NCBI GenBank assembly: GCA_002408445.1
Contig: DHSK01000079.1
Location: forward strand, 1-31,786
From: Syntrophomonas sp. UBA5288
Lineage (GTDB): Bacteria > Bacillota > Syntrophomonadia > Syntrophomonadales > Syntrophomonadaceae
Reading direction: 5' to 3'
Length of the DNA stretch: 31,786 nt
The notes beneath the pieces are model-generated. The model was given only the letters and a program-made list of their open reading frames with translations, was not told where the DNA came from and ran no database searches. Positions 1 through 8,142 of this stretch are shown piece after piece (the first letter of the stretch is position 1; the number at the start of each line of letters is the position of its first letter). The position numbers were made by a program, and so were the translations under genes.

Positions 1-1025
1 ATTGTTTTTCCTCCTTATATAATTTCAAACAATAAATTGGAGCCTGATTAGATTACGCCTTCCTCATGCAGCTTTGCCGCTTCTTTTTCAGTCAGGCCGT
101 TCATGGTGTAGTAAGGAATTGTTACGCGCAATTTACCCGCTATTCTTATGAAGGCACTAATTGCAGATTCCGATTGCAACGCCTCCTTAGTAGGTTCTTA
201 ATTTTCTGGAGTGCCTTGTAACATCTTTACAATAGACGCTCCAACGATGAGTAGGTCAAGAGAATAGAATGAAATTTTCGAAACTGTTTTCTGCTTAATT
301 TAAAAAGAGTTCCAGTTAGGGTAAGGTTTGTGCAGCTAATATAGTCCATTTATCCACGCAGCGTGGGTCCGCATAACCAAATTTTGCTCTATTCGGCTGA
401 ATAGAGCCTGATAAACGGTGGTTTAGCGGGGCTTTTACAGAGCAACCGCAGTACATAAGAAAGTGGCTGCCGCCTTTATGGGGGCATATTCATATTTGCA
501 CCTGATTATATAGTCAGAGAATGGTTTCAGTCGCTGGAAGGTTTAATTGCAAATCTAGCGTTTTTACAATAAATAGAAGAATGAATGTTACTTAATGGTG
601 GTATAAATTTGCTACACCAGATTTTCACGATTGTAGCAGTTTACATGCTACTGCCTGTGTCAAAAAGAAAACTTGTTTGCTCCCGGTGAGAATCTCTTTG
701 TTTTTTGCTGTGAGTGGTTGAGGGTTGAGTATAGTAGCCTCAAATTGCTGCGGCTTTATGCAGTAATTCAAACTTGACCTTACATCTGCTGGATACTCAA
801 TAATAAAAATACAGCGTATCCCTTATTCAGTAACGAAGTAAAGAATTCACATTCAATACTATTTTTATTATTCACATCCCATACTATTTTTATTATAAAG
901 AGCAAACAATAAAGAATAAAGAAAGGAGGCCCAAAAGACCAAGTGCCTTGTAATATTCACAATAAATCGAATTTTAACAGCTAAGTCTAAGTACAAATAA
1001 ACATACAATTGGGAGGGCATAGATA
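1..1025. other. Gene-poor decayed region upstream of acyl-CoA dehydrogenase
   Basis: No intact gene is visible in the first kilobase. On the minus strand, 48-206 reads as an open C-terminal-like stretch ending ...NGLTEKEAAKLHEEGVI-stop, with no start codon and a stop directly before it, so it looks like the tail of a lost gene that I cannot name. A second short minus-strand stretch around 200-260 (LDLLIVGASIVKMLQGTPEN-stop) resembles the phosphate-binding end of a TIM-barrel enzyme such as TrpA, but it is too short to assign. A 9-bp-arm hairpin lies at 386-407 and a 25-bp tandem duplication at 845-894. I see no convincing promoter for the downstream gene. Confidence 0.5.
845..894. repeat. 25-bp unit repeated twice in tandem
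   Basis: Two adjacent 25-bp copies, 845-869 and 870-894, differ only at positions 9-11 of the unit (TCA versus CCC). Each begins ATTCACAT and ends ATACTATTTTTATT. The repeat is AT-rich and lies about 130 bp upstream of the acyl-CoA dehydrogenase start. It may be a simple replication-slippage duplication; a regulatory role is not shown by the sequence. Confidence 0.75.
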
Positions 1026-2162
1026 ATGAATTTTGATTTAACACAAGATCAAGAAATGGTCATTAAAATGGCTCGGGACGTTGTTGCAGATGTAATTGCT
1101 CCCAGGGCAAGTGAAGTTGATGAAAAAGGCGAATTTCCCGTAGAAAATATTAAAACTTTGAGTGAGTTAGGGCTTATGGGCCTTACTATACCCGAAGAAT
1201 ACGGCGGAACCAAGATGGATAACCTAACCTACGCTATGGTAGTCGAAGAAATTGCCAAGGGTTGTGCAGCTACCGCATCGATTATGTCTATTCATAGTTC
1301 AACAACTTGCGTTGCACTGCTAAAGTTTGGGACTGAAGAGCAAAAACGCAAGTATCTTCCTGGACTGGCTAATGGTAAAATATGTGCATTTGCCTTGACT
1401 GAAGCTGATTCCGGTTCAGATGCTGGTTCTATAAAGACATCAGCTGTCCTGGACGGTGATAGTTATGTTCTTAATGGTACCAAATGCTTTATTAGTAATT
1501 CCGGGGCTGCTGATGTTTATACCATATTTGCCAAAACCGATAAAAATAACGGTACCAAAGGAATTAGTGCATTCATAGTGGAAGCAGGAACTCCTGGATT
1601 AGAGATCGGTAAGCATGAAAACAAAATGGGTATTCGCGGCTCCCTTACTTGTGAACTTATCATAGACAATTTAAGGATTCCTAAAGAGAATCTTCTAGGA
1701 GAAGAAGGTAAAGGATTTAAAATTGCCCTGGCAACTTTAGACAGCGCCAGAGTGGGTGTTGGAGCTCAGGCAGTTGGCATCGCACAAGCAGCTTATGAAA
1801 CAGCACTTGCATATGCCAAGGAGCGGAAGCAGTTCGGTAATCCAATTATTGAGTTTGAAGGCATTTCATTTATGTTAGCAGATATGGCTATGCAAATTGA
1901 AAGCGCTAGATTATTAGTTCATAAGGCAGCATGCGCCAGCGATGCTGGAAAACCTTTTGGTAAAGAAGCAGCCATGTGCAAATGCCTTGCCTCCGATATG
2001 GCGGTACAAGTTTGTCTTAATGCCATTCAAATTTTAGGTGGATACGGTTACATGAAAGAATACCCGACCGAACGTTATTTAAGAGACGCAAAAATCACCC
2101 AAATATATGAAGGTACCAATCAGATCCAACGTGTAGTCATTAGTAACTATCTAAAAAAATAA
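1026..2162 (+). CDS. Short-chain (butyryl-type) acyl-CoA dehydrogenase
   Basis: This 378-residue FAD flavoenzyme has the full length of the bacterial short-chain acyl-CoA dehydrogenase family. It should oxidise a short acyl-CoA at the alpha-beta bond, or run in the crotonyl-CoA reducing direction, in the cytoplasm with an electron-transferring flavoprotein. The all-helical N-terminal domain (1-115), the middle beta domain with CAFALTEADSGSDAGS (about 119-134), and the C-terminal helical domain are all present. The family's catalytic base is Glu362 in IYEGTNQIQR. The start is supported by GGGAGG at 1011-1016. No etfAB, thiolase or crotonase lies beside it, so it stands alone and its partners must be elsewhere. 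The exact chain-length preference cannot be read from sequence. Confidence 0.93.
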   Translation: MNFDLTQDQEMVIKMARDVVADVIAPRASEVDEKGEFPVENIKTLSELGLMGLTIPEEYGGTKMDNLTYAMVVEEIAKGCAATASIMSIHSSTTCVALLKFGTEEQKRKYLPGLANGKICAFALTEADSGSDAGSIKTSAVLDGDSYVLNGTKCFISNSGAADVYTIFAKTDKNNGTKGISAFIVEAGTPGLEIGKHENKMGIRGSLTCELIIDNLRIPKENLLGEEGKGFKIALATLDSARVGVGAQAVGIAQAAYETALAYAKERKQFGNPIIEFEGISFMLADMAMQIESARLLVHKAACASDAGKPFGKEAAMCKCLASDMAVQVCLNAIQILGGYGYMKEYPTERYLRDAKITQIYEGTNQIQRVVISNYLKK

Positions 2163-2302
2163 ATAGTAGTTACCGTGTATCCTGAGGCAAACAGCTATTT
2201 CACTTCTCTGGCTGTAGTAGGCCGGGAAGTCTGGGACCAAAGCTGATGCGCGCCTGGTTAAAAACCTCAATAAGCGGTAATGGAAAACGGACCGTGAACT
2301 TT

Positions 2303-2350
2303 AATCCCCCCTATGGTAGAATTTGAACACTATCATAAGGGGGATTTTTT
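2303..2350 (+). terminator. Rho-independent terminator of the acyl-CoA dehydrogenase gene
   Basis: AATCCCCCC-TATG-GTAG pairs with CTAT-CAT-AAGGGGGATT, followed by a run of T. This is a long stem with a U-tract in the plus direction, about 140 bp after the acyl-CoA dehydrogenase stop. The 140 bp between holds only short frameshifted coding-like debris. Confidence 0.85.
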
Positions 2351-2462
2351 ATACTGAAAGGAAAGATATAAGTGGCCGGGCATGATTTTTGCCCAATTTC
2401 CATTCTACTAAGCCTTAGTGTGAACTGGATTGCTTTTCCGCTGTGCGCGGATAGGAGAAAAA

Positions 2463-2780
2463 CTACGCAGAAGTAAATTTTAATCCTAGAATACCCACCA
2501 GTATTAAGCAGAAAAATACAATTCGCAAAGTACTGACGGGCTCATTGAAAAGCACAATACCCAGTAATACTGCACCTAAAGCACCAATTCCGGTCCAAAC
2601 AGCATACGCTGTGCCAATGGGGAGTGATTTAACAGCAAGGGACAATAAATAAAAGCTTACTACCATGCCTCCCAATGTAATCAAAGATGGTAATAATTTC
2701 GTAAATCCATGAGAGTATTTAAGTCCCATTGCCCAAATAACTTCAAAAACTCCTGCAATTATTAAATAGATCCAAGCCAT
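2463..2780 (-). CDS. gdx: SMR-family guanidinium exporter (Gdx/SugE type)
   Basis: This is a 105-residue small multidrug resistance protein with four predicted membrane helices and the family's membrane-embedded Glu in the first helix (AGVFEVIWAMGLKYSHGF). Gdx-type members export protonated guanidinium by proton antiport as dual-topology dimers. I place the start at the ATG at 2780 (MAWIYLIIAG), because GGAGGT sits 7 nt upstream (plus-strand 2787-2792); a longer in-frame reading to 2822 would start inside the terminator hairpin of the leader. A guanidine-I riboswitch lies directly upstream, which makes a guanidinium rather than a quaternary-ammonium substrate likely. The gene is monocistronic. 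Confidence 0.93.
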   Translation of the reverse strand: MAWIYLIIAGVFEVIWAMGLKYSHGFTKLLPSLITLGGMVVSFYLLSLAVKSLPIGTAYAVWTGIGALGAVLLGIVLFNEPVSTLRIVFFCLILVGILGLKFTSA

Positions 2781-2794
2781 GTTTTTACCTCCAT

Positions 2795-2843
2795 AAAAAA
2801 ATAAAGCCTGAAAGAGTATCATCTATGATATCTCCCAGGCTTT
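2795..2843 (-). terminator. Riboswitch-controlled intrinsic terminator upstream of gdx
   Basis: In the minus direction AAAGCCTG pairs with CAGGCTTT across a hairpin, followed by a T-run just before the gdx ribosome site. The 5' arm (AAAAGCCTGGGAGA) is also the conserved 3' end of the guanidine aptamer, so ligand binding and terminator formation are mutually exclusive. This is the usual ykkC expression platform. Confidence 0.88.
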
Positions 2844-2925
2844 TATCCTTCCGTGACACAGCTATTAAAACTGCGAGTTCTCTCTTGGTCACAGGCCAGT
2901 TAATAACTGCGGAACCCTAGAAAAC
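2831..2925 (-). ncRNA. Guanidine-I (ykkC class) riboswitch aptamer
   Basis: Read on the minus strand the leader contains the ykkC signature blocks in order: CTAGGGTTCCGC, then a variable stem, TGACCAAGAGAGAAC, then TGTGTCACGGAAGGATAAAAGCCTGGGAGA split across the final paired region. These blocks and their spacing match the guanidine-I class as I know it. The aptamer ends inside the 5' arm of the terminator hairpin before gdx. The predicted behaviour is that guanidine turns on exporter transcription. Confidence 0.9.
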
Positions 2926-3016
2926 TTTATTATTCGCATTTTATTAAGACAATATTCTTTTAAGCTAATCACCACTATATATTCTTCTAATTGATAAGTC
3001 AATATCCTCCTATATG

Positions 3017-3643
3017 CTAATTTTCATTGATTCGTTTCAGGAAGTCTTCCATAACCTTGACAAAATAATCAGGCTTTTCATCGTGTATATCGTGGCCGGT
3101 TTTAATGTCATCGATTAGCTTATTATTCACGAGCAGGGAGTGGGCGCGTCTGGCATCATCGCCCGACATGGCGCCGAGTAGAATTCCCTTATCATCAAAT
3201 TTCACTGCTGTATGCATGAGCACCGATGGACACTGCACTTTACCAAGGATTCCGGCCTGATCGAAATTTTCAAACCATGAGCCGTCATAAAAAGTATCTC
3301 CGAAACGCAGGTCATAATCGCCTGTACCTTCCTGAATACAACGCCTTAAATCGAAACCTTTATTTATCGAGGGCGGCAAAAACCATATGTGCAGCTTTTG
3401 GCCGGGATGTTTGATCATATACCTTTCAGACGGGGTCGAAACCAGTTTATTCCAACCTTCTTTGCCAAAGAATTTTTGCAGATAACTGCGTTTAAGATAG
3501 AACCTGCTATAACTCTTTTCTTCCTCCTGGTTTAAAAATTCGTGTATAGTCTTAAACCCGTCCACCCATGCAAACGTACTCTCGCAGCGCCCTTCTTCTG
3601 TCGCAAAAAACGGAGAGTCTTCTATATTCATGATACTACTCAA
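3017..3643 (-). pseudogene. 5'-truncated alpha/beta-hydrolase remnant
   Basis: The 208 residues look like the C-terminal two thirds of an alpha/beta-hydrolase. There is a lid-like helical region (about 20-100), then the strand VQCPSVLMHTAVKF and the conserved late motif TGHDIHDEKPDYFVKVMEDFLKRI, whose His would be the catalytic one. The nucleophile elbow (G-x-S-x-G) and oxyanion strand, normally in the first third, are absent. The only start is a TTG placed in what should be mid-protein, and just upstream lies the terminator hairpin of the molybdate operon. The 5' half therefore appears lost by a rearrangement at about 3640-3690. Activity is unlikely. Confidence 0.65.
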
Positions 3644-3646
3644 TAA

Positions 3647-3690
3647 AACAGTTCGGTAAGGATTTTATTTCCAGCCGAACTGTTTTTAAT
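3647..3690 (-). terminator. Terminator of the molybdate/tungstate operon
   Basis: AAAACAGTTCGG pairs with CCGAACTGTTTT around a loop of about 16 nt, with T-runs on both sides, so it could work in both directions. It follows the DUF364 gene (stop at 3714) and abuts the truncated hydrolase. Confidence 0.8.
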
Positions 3691-3713
3691 TATAGTATCC
3701 AATTTTATTTTAT

Positions 3714-4457
3714 CTATCTTGAAAATGGGCACATGCGATTCATATGGTTAATCTGGGCCAGGGCCGCACAAGTTGTACCAAAGAAATAGTAGGGTTTATC
3801 CCCCACTCCAACCAAAACATCCTGATAGGTTCCGTTAGCTAAAATGGTACCTGTAACCAGCAATACATCTGCAAAATCAATCAGGGTCTTGGTATCGGTT
3901 AGTCCATCCATGACCTTTACCCCGTAGCGAACCTTGCCAATGACGTCAGCATTTAAATCTGTGATGTTCACTCGGGTCGGGCCAAATACCTGTACACAAT
4001 GATCCAGAATCGCCGGTTGATAGCCAATGATGCCAACATTGCAAAGGCCGTGTTTTTCCAGAATTGTTTTACTGATATGCTCTGCACAGGCCTCCGGCTC
4101 CTGATTGATACAATGAACTGTATGGTCGGCTTTGCCTAGTTTTTTAAATAAGGCATTCAGGCTGGCCACCATTAACGCATGTGTACCCGGACGATCATCG
4201 TCAATTGTTAATAAATTTATTATCGGTCCATGATAGGCAATGGGATCAGCTGTAAAAGCCTGACCCACGCCTCCTTCGACCTCTGCCTGAAGGAGAACTT
4301 CCTTACCTCTTAATAAAGGAAAATCATTTCTTTCCGGATGTCCGATTGCTTCTTCACTCTTCAGGGCTCTGCTATTAACGGTGATGTTCAGTGTTTTTAG
4401 GGCTTCATTTTGCTTCAAAAGTGACTCCAGTGTCTCACGGGCATGTATGATTTGCAT
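3714..4457 (-). CDS. DUF4213/DUF364 putative heavy-metal chelation protein
   Basis: This 247-residue protein has an N-terminal DUF4213-like part (about 1-95) and a C-terminal Rossmann-like DUF364 part. The latter includes NVGIIGYQPAILDHC, VRYGVKVMDGLTDTKTLIDFADVLLVTGTILANGT and YYFFGTTCAALA. DUF364 proteins are described as putative heavy-metal chelation proteins, and they commonly neighbour molybdate/tungstate transport and cofactor genes; their reaction is not established. It is the last gene of the riboswitch-led Mo/W transporter operon, 72 bp after the ATPase gene, which suggests a role in handling imported molybdate/tungstate or in sensing metal status. No signal peptide is visible, so it should be cytoplasmic. 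Confidence 0.8.
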   Translation of the reverse strand: MQIIHARETLESLLKQNEALKTLNITVNSRALKSEEAIGHPERNDFPLLRGKEVLLQAEVEGGVGQAFTADPIAYHGPIINLLTIDDDRPGTHALMVASLNALFKKLGKADHTVHCINQEPEACAEHISKTILEKHGLCNVGIIGYQPAILDHCVQVFGPTRVNITDLNADVIGKVRYGVKVMDGLTDTKTLIDFADVLLVTGTILANGTYQDVLVGVGDKPYYFFGTTCAALAQINHMNRMCPFSR

Positions 4458-4529
4458 TCTACATCCTCCCCTATTTTAATAATCAGCTCAAATTTAGTTT
4501 TTATAATAACACCAATCTATTCGCTTTTT

Positions 4530-5573
4530 TTAAAATACATGTACTGCGGCAGTTTTGAAAACGGCCCAAACATTTTTTCCGGGTTCCAGTCTCATTTCAT
4601 CTATTGCCTGCCTGGTAACTAGTGCTACCAGGGGAATGCCTGCATCAAGGAATAACTTAAAAAAAGGTCCCCGGGGGACAATTTCAGTAATGCTGGCAGG
4701 AAGGATGTTCTGTGCACTGCTGGACAGTTTGTCTTCCGCAATGATGATATCTTCAGAACGAATAGCTACCCTAACCTTGCCAAGCAGGTTTGATGCAACG
4801 CGGAGCTGGACTGGCCCAATTCGGACTTGCCGAGCATCGCTTTCATCGCTGATAATCCCGTTGAAAATGTTCTCCATTCCCACAAAGGTTGCTACAAACT
4901 GTGAGCAAGGTTTATGAAAAACATCTTCCGGGCTGCCTACCTGAACAATTTCTCCGTTGCACATAATCCCCATACGATCAGCCAGGACCAGAGCTTCGTT
5001 AAAATCATGGGTTATATGAATAGTCGTAGTTTTTATTTGTCGATGAATCTGCTTTAATTCCTGCTGAAAGACTTCTTTACTGCGCGGGTCCAGTGCACTT
5101 AAAGGCTCATCCAGCAAGAGAACATCAGGTTCTGCAACCAGTGCCCGTGCAATGGCTGTTCTTTGTTGTTCACCACCACTCAATGTCGCCGGATAACGCT
5201 GCAACAGGTGATTGATATTGAGAAGCGTTGCCATTCGCTCAAGCTTTTCCTTCATAATTTTAGCTGGCGTTTTCTTCAGCTTAAGTGCAAAAAGAATATT
5301 CTCCTCTACATTCAGATGAGGAAATAACATATAATCTTGATAAACAAAACCAATATGCCTCGATTCCGGATATTCCTCGGTTACATTACGTTCATTAAGC
5401 CATACCTCTCCATGATCAGGCTTGTACATCCCGGCAATGACTTCCAGTATGACCGTTTTACCCGTCCCGGTGGGGCCCAGGATAACAAAATATTCATTAT
5501 CCTCTATGGTAAGATTAATATTTTTGAGTTTAAAATCTCCCAGGCTCTTGTATATATTGCATAAACGAATCAT
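4530..5573 (-). CDS. Molybdate/tungstate ABC transporter ATP-binding protein
   Basis: This 347-residue ABC ATPase powers oxyanion import. It shows Walker A GPTGTGKT (about 33-40), the signature LSGGEQQR (about 132), Walker B VLLLDEPLSALD and the H-loop THD. A C-terminal TOBE-like domain (about 235-347) is typical of ModC/WtpC ATPases, where it can bind the oxyanion. The start is an ATG 15 bp after the permease stop, so the genes are co-transcribed. GPT-G-GKT in Walker A is shared with WtpC/ModC members. Substrate preference between Mo and W cannot be fixed from the ATPase. Confidence 0.92.
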   Translation of the reverse strand: MIRLCNIYKSLGDFKLKNINLTIEDNEYFVILGPTGTGKTVILEVIAGMYKPDHGEVWLNERNVTEEYPESRHIGFVYQDYMLFPHLNVEENILFALKLKKTPAKIMKEKLERMATLLNINHLLQRYPATLSGGEQQRTAIARALVAEPDVLLLDEPLSALDPRSKEVFQQELKQIHRQIKTTTIHITHDFNEALVLADRMGIMCNGEIVQVGSPEDVFHKPCSQFVATFVGMENIFNGIISDESDARQVRIGPVQLRVASNLLGKVRVAIRSEDIIIAEDKLSSSAQNILPASITEIVPRGPFFKLFLDAGIPLVALVTRQAIDEMRLEPGKNVWAVFKTAAVHVF

Positions 5574-5588
5574 ATAATGCCCCTAGTC

Positions 5589-6428
5589 TTAAGTTATACG
5601 AGAAACAAGGCTCTGTTTCCCGCCCAGCATCTCAAAAATAAAAAGCGAAAATAGGGAAATAACAATCAAACAAGTAGCAGAAGCCATTGCCATTTCAAGA
5701 TCTCCAATCGACATATTCAGATAGAGTGCTACCGGTAGTGTTTCAGTAACCATTCTGGTCGCACCAGCAACCATTAAAGCACAGCCAAATTCCCCAATGG
5801 CCCGTGACCAGCTGATAACCAAACCCGCAATAATCCCGTTTTTAGCCAGTGGCAGGGTAACCTTGTAAAAAGCCTGCCACTGTGAAGAACCCAGGGTTCG
5901 AGCAACAAACTCCAGGCGGGGATTAATATCAGCAATGGTGGATTTCAGAACCCTGACCATATATGGTGTAATAATAAAGAACTGAGCAAGTATTATGCCG
6001 TTTACGGAAAAAATGAATCGTAAGCCATGCGCAGCCAGGGCTTGTCCAAAAGAAGTCGTACCGAATAACAGCAATAAAGCAACGCCGGAAACCAGAGGTG
6101 GCAGTGATAAAGGGATATCTAAAATTACATTAATAAATCTGCGTCCAGGGAAATTAAAACGCTCCAGTCCATAGGCTACAGGAATAGCAAAAACAACACA
6201 GATCAATGTTGAAGTGAAGGAAGTAAATAAACTAAGCCGGATAGCAAATTGAATCTCTTTACTGGTGATGGTGTGCAGCAGCCCGGCAAGCCCTTTCCAC
6301 ACAATATTGGCAAGCGCAGAGAACATGAATGCAAATAAAATTAAAATAACTGATACGACCAACGCTTGAAACAGTCGATTCCTAACCGCGAGCTTATTAT
6401 TTGCTCCCAAGCTAGCATAAAGCTTCAT
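5589..6428 (-). CDS. Molybdate/tungstate ABC transporter permease
   Basis: This 279-residue inner-membrane permease has about six helices. Its cytoplasmic EAA loop is recognisable as ARTLGSSQWQAFYKVTLPLAKNGIIAGLVISWSRAIGEFGC, the ModB/WtpB/CysW-type coupling motif. The ATG at 6428 (MKLYASLG) is preferred over an in-frame ATG at 6443, because AGGAGG lies 6 nt before it. It sits between the binding-protein gene and the ATPase gene in one operon. Confidence 0.92.
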   Translation of the reverse strand: MKLYASLGANNKLAVRNRLFQALVVSVILILFAFMFSALANIVWKGLAGLLHTITSKEIQFAIRLSLFTSFTSTLICVVFAIPVAYGLERFNFPGRRFINVILDIPLSLPPLVSGVALLLLFGTTSFGQALAAHGLRFIFSVNGIILAQFFIITPYMVRVLKSTIADINPRLEFVARTLGSSQWQAFYKVTLPLAKNGIIAGLVISWSRAIGEFGCALMVAGATRMVTETLPVALYLNMSIGDLEMAMASATCLIVISLFSLFIFEMLGGKQSLVSRIT

Positions 6429-6499
6429 TAACATCCTCCTCATTCCCTGGGCAGGTTCACGATATGTAACAGAGGGAGTTGACTGTTAAATATTTTTGC

Positions 6500-7333
6500 C
6501 TATTGATCGATCGTTTTGAAGCCATGCTTAACAAATATAGCCTTACCTTCATCAGACTTTACGAAATTAACAAATGCCTGGGCAAGTTCTTTATTATCTG
6601 TAAAGCTTAGTACACAAACCGGCACTTTATCAATTGCGTTTTGCTCCTGTGGAATGGGGATGATTTCAATATTCTTCGCATCCACTCCATTATCCTCAAA
6701 AACTAATCCGGCATCACCCTGTTTCATGCCGATTTGCGTTACAATTTCGTTTACGGTCGCACCTCTGGCTACCACATTTTTCGCAATTGCTGCCTGCAGG
6801 TTATTTTTTTCAAAAATCTTAGCTCCTTTTTTACCGATGGCATTAGTTTTTTCATCCCCCAAAATTAGCCTCACACCAGGTTTCGCCAGATCTTCAAGAC
6901 AGGTGATAGCAGCAGGATTTCCTTTGGGTACGGCGATCGCCGGGATATGGTAGGCAACTTCTACATATTGGTCGGTAAAGCCTTTTTGCTGGGCAATATC
7001 CATGTCATTTAAGGAACCGCCCACAAAAACATCCCCTTGTTTGTTAATCTCCATCTGAGTGAGTAGTTGAGCACAGCCAGCATAGTTAAAATTCACTTTG
7101 GCTCCGGTTTCCTTTTCAAAGGCCTGGCCCATCTCATCCATTGCTTTACTAAGTCCTGCCCCACTGTGAACCATTAAATTCTGCCCCTGATATTTTAGTG
7201 CTGGGGCTGGATCATTATTTTTCGTATTGCTTTTGTCCCCACTGCTTGGTTGTTTACCACAGCCAGAAAGACATATAGCTGACATCAGTAAAATGGCAAT
7301 GAGTAATAAACTCCATTTTTTGATCTTATTCAC
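6500..7333 (-). CDS. Molybdate/tungstate-binding lipoprotein (ModA/WtpA type)
   Basis: This secreted substrate-binding lipoprotein captures MoO4/WO4 for the permease. The best start is GTG at 7333 (VNKIKKWSLLL...), with AAAGGAAG 7 nt upstream; an ATG at 7369 is in frame but would put 12 residues before the signal peptide. The signal peptide ends in the lipobox LSGC, so the Cys should be lipidated and the protein tethered outside the membrane. ModA-family features follow: LMVHSGAGLSKAMDEMGQAFEKETG, the GDVFVGGS loop, and DKVPVCVLSFTDNKELAQAFVNFVKS near the end. It is not TupA-like, as the TTTS-type N-terminal motif is absent. It is the first gene after the Moco-type riboswitch. Confidence 0.9.
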   Translation of the reverse strand: MNKIKKWSLLLIAILLMSAICLSGCGKQPSSGDKSNTKNNDPAPALKYQGQNLMVHSGAGLSKAMDEMGQAFEKETGAKVNFNYAGCAQLLTQMEINKQGDVFVGGSLNDMDIAQQKGFTDQYVEVAYHIPAIAVPKGNPAAITCLEDLAKPGVRLILGDEKTNAIGKKGAKIFEKNNLQAAIAKNVVARGATVNEIVTQIGMKQGDAGLVFEDNGVDAKNIEIIPIPQEQNAIDKVPVCVLSFTDNKELAQAFVNFVKSDEGKAIFVKHGFKTIDQ

Positions 7334-7460
7334 AAACCATCTTCCTTTCCCAAAATTAAATTTAACCATTTTTCAAACCGAGTCTTACCAAGATACTTTT
7401 CAGCAGCAAAAATTGTCTGCATCATCACAATGGACACAGACACATTTAAATTTTGTACTA

Positions 7461-7540
7461 TCCTCCTTTCCTCACCGGGAGGCTGTAAGATTTCTCCTAC
7501 AACCCTGTGGGTATTGACCCAGGCCGCGTCACCATAGTTT
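7461..7540 (-). ncRNA. Moco/Tuco-type riboswitch (molybdenum/tungsten cofactor RNA motif)
   Basis: On the minus strand the leader contains GTGACGCGGCCTGGGTCAAT, then ACCCACAGGGTT, a GTAGGAGAAATCTTAC hairpin, and GCCTCCCGGTGAGGAAAGG, closed by an outer ACTAT/ATAGT pairing. These blocks match the Moco RNA motif as I remember it, and Moco RNAs are found before molybdate/tungstate transporter and cofactor-synthesis genes. It lies about 130 nt upstream of the binding-protein start. No clear terminator separates them, so control may be at translation or by an element I cannot see. An RNA covariance search would settle the class. Confidence 0.82.
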
Positions 7541-7550
7541 TTCCGTAGGT

Positions 7551-8142
7551 AAACGGGCTCGGAGATATATAATTATCTGCCTGATAAAATTGTTGCTCTA
7601 TAATCAACATGATAACATAAAAATAATTAATTACTGTCTTTATGTTAATTTATGTCGTGTTTTAATACGTTATATATACTCTTTGCAATACTTATGCCAC
7701 AAGCATTATATAACCTTAAGTCAATAGAATAGGCATTTGGAATAATACAACTTGTGTTATGTTTTTTCCAAAATGGTAACTGTAATTTCAAAATGAGACT
7801 ATATTAATCATCTCAGCCTGTAACATAAAAATATTAGTCACTGGATAGATTGAATTTTATTGTCAAGCATTTTGATGAACATATGCTCATCAAAATGCTT
7901 GACAATAAATTAACCGAGAATTAATATGAAATTATGAACATATGCCCACATTAGAACAAAACAACTGGTATAGGTAAACGACAGGGATGCAGAAACATAA
8001 ATGGTAATTTTCATATAGCCAAGAGAATTGGTCACCGGGGATTATGAAAAAGTACCTTGGTGTACAGAGTAAATGGGGCAATGCGGGGAGTTGAGATATC
8101 TTTTCTCCCCTCCCGTTGTTTTTATTAGGAGAGATTGTGTTG
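7551..8142. other. Intergenic region between Mo/W operon and ParA-like gene
   Basis: This AT-rich 590 bp has no supported gene. It holds an imperfect palindrome at 7613-7647 (TAACATAAA ... TTTATGTTA), the long perfect hairpin at 7857-7908, and a small GGGGAG/CTCCCC hairpin at about 8085-8112 just before the ParA-like gene. The leftward promoter of the Mo/W operon should lie near 7560-7620, but I cannot pick a unique -35/-10 pair. Confidence 0.6.
7857..7908. repeat. 22-bp perfect inverted repeat with 8-nt loop
   Basis: The left arm 7857-7878 (starting TTATTGTCAAGC) is the exact reverse complement of the right arm 7887-7908. The loop, 7879-7886, is ACATATGC. A stem this long and perfect is more than an ordinary terminator needs and has no long U-tract. 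It may be a bidirectional terminator between divergent transcription units, or the core of a small mobile palindrome. Confidence 0.85.
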
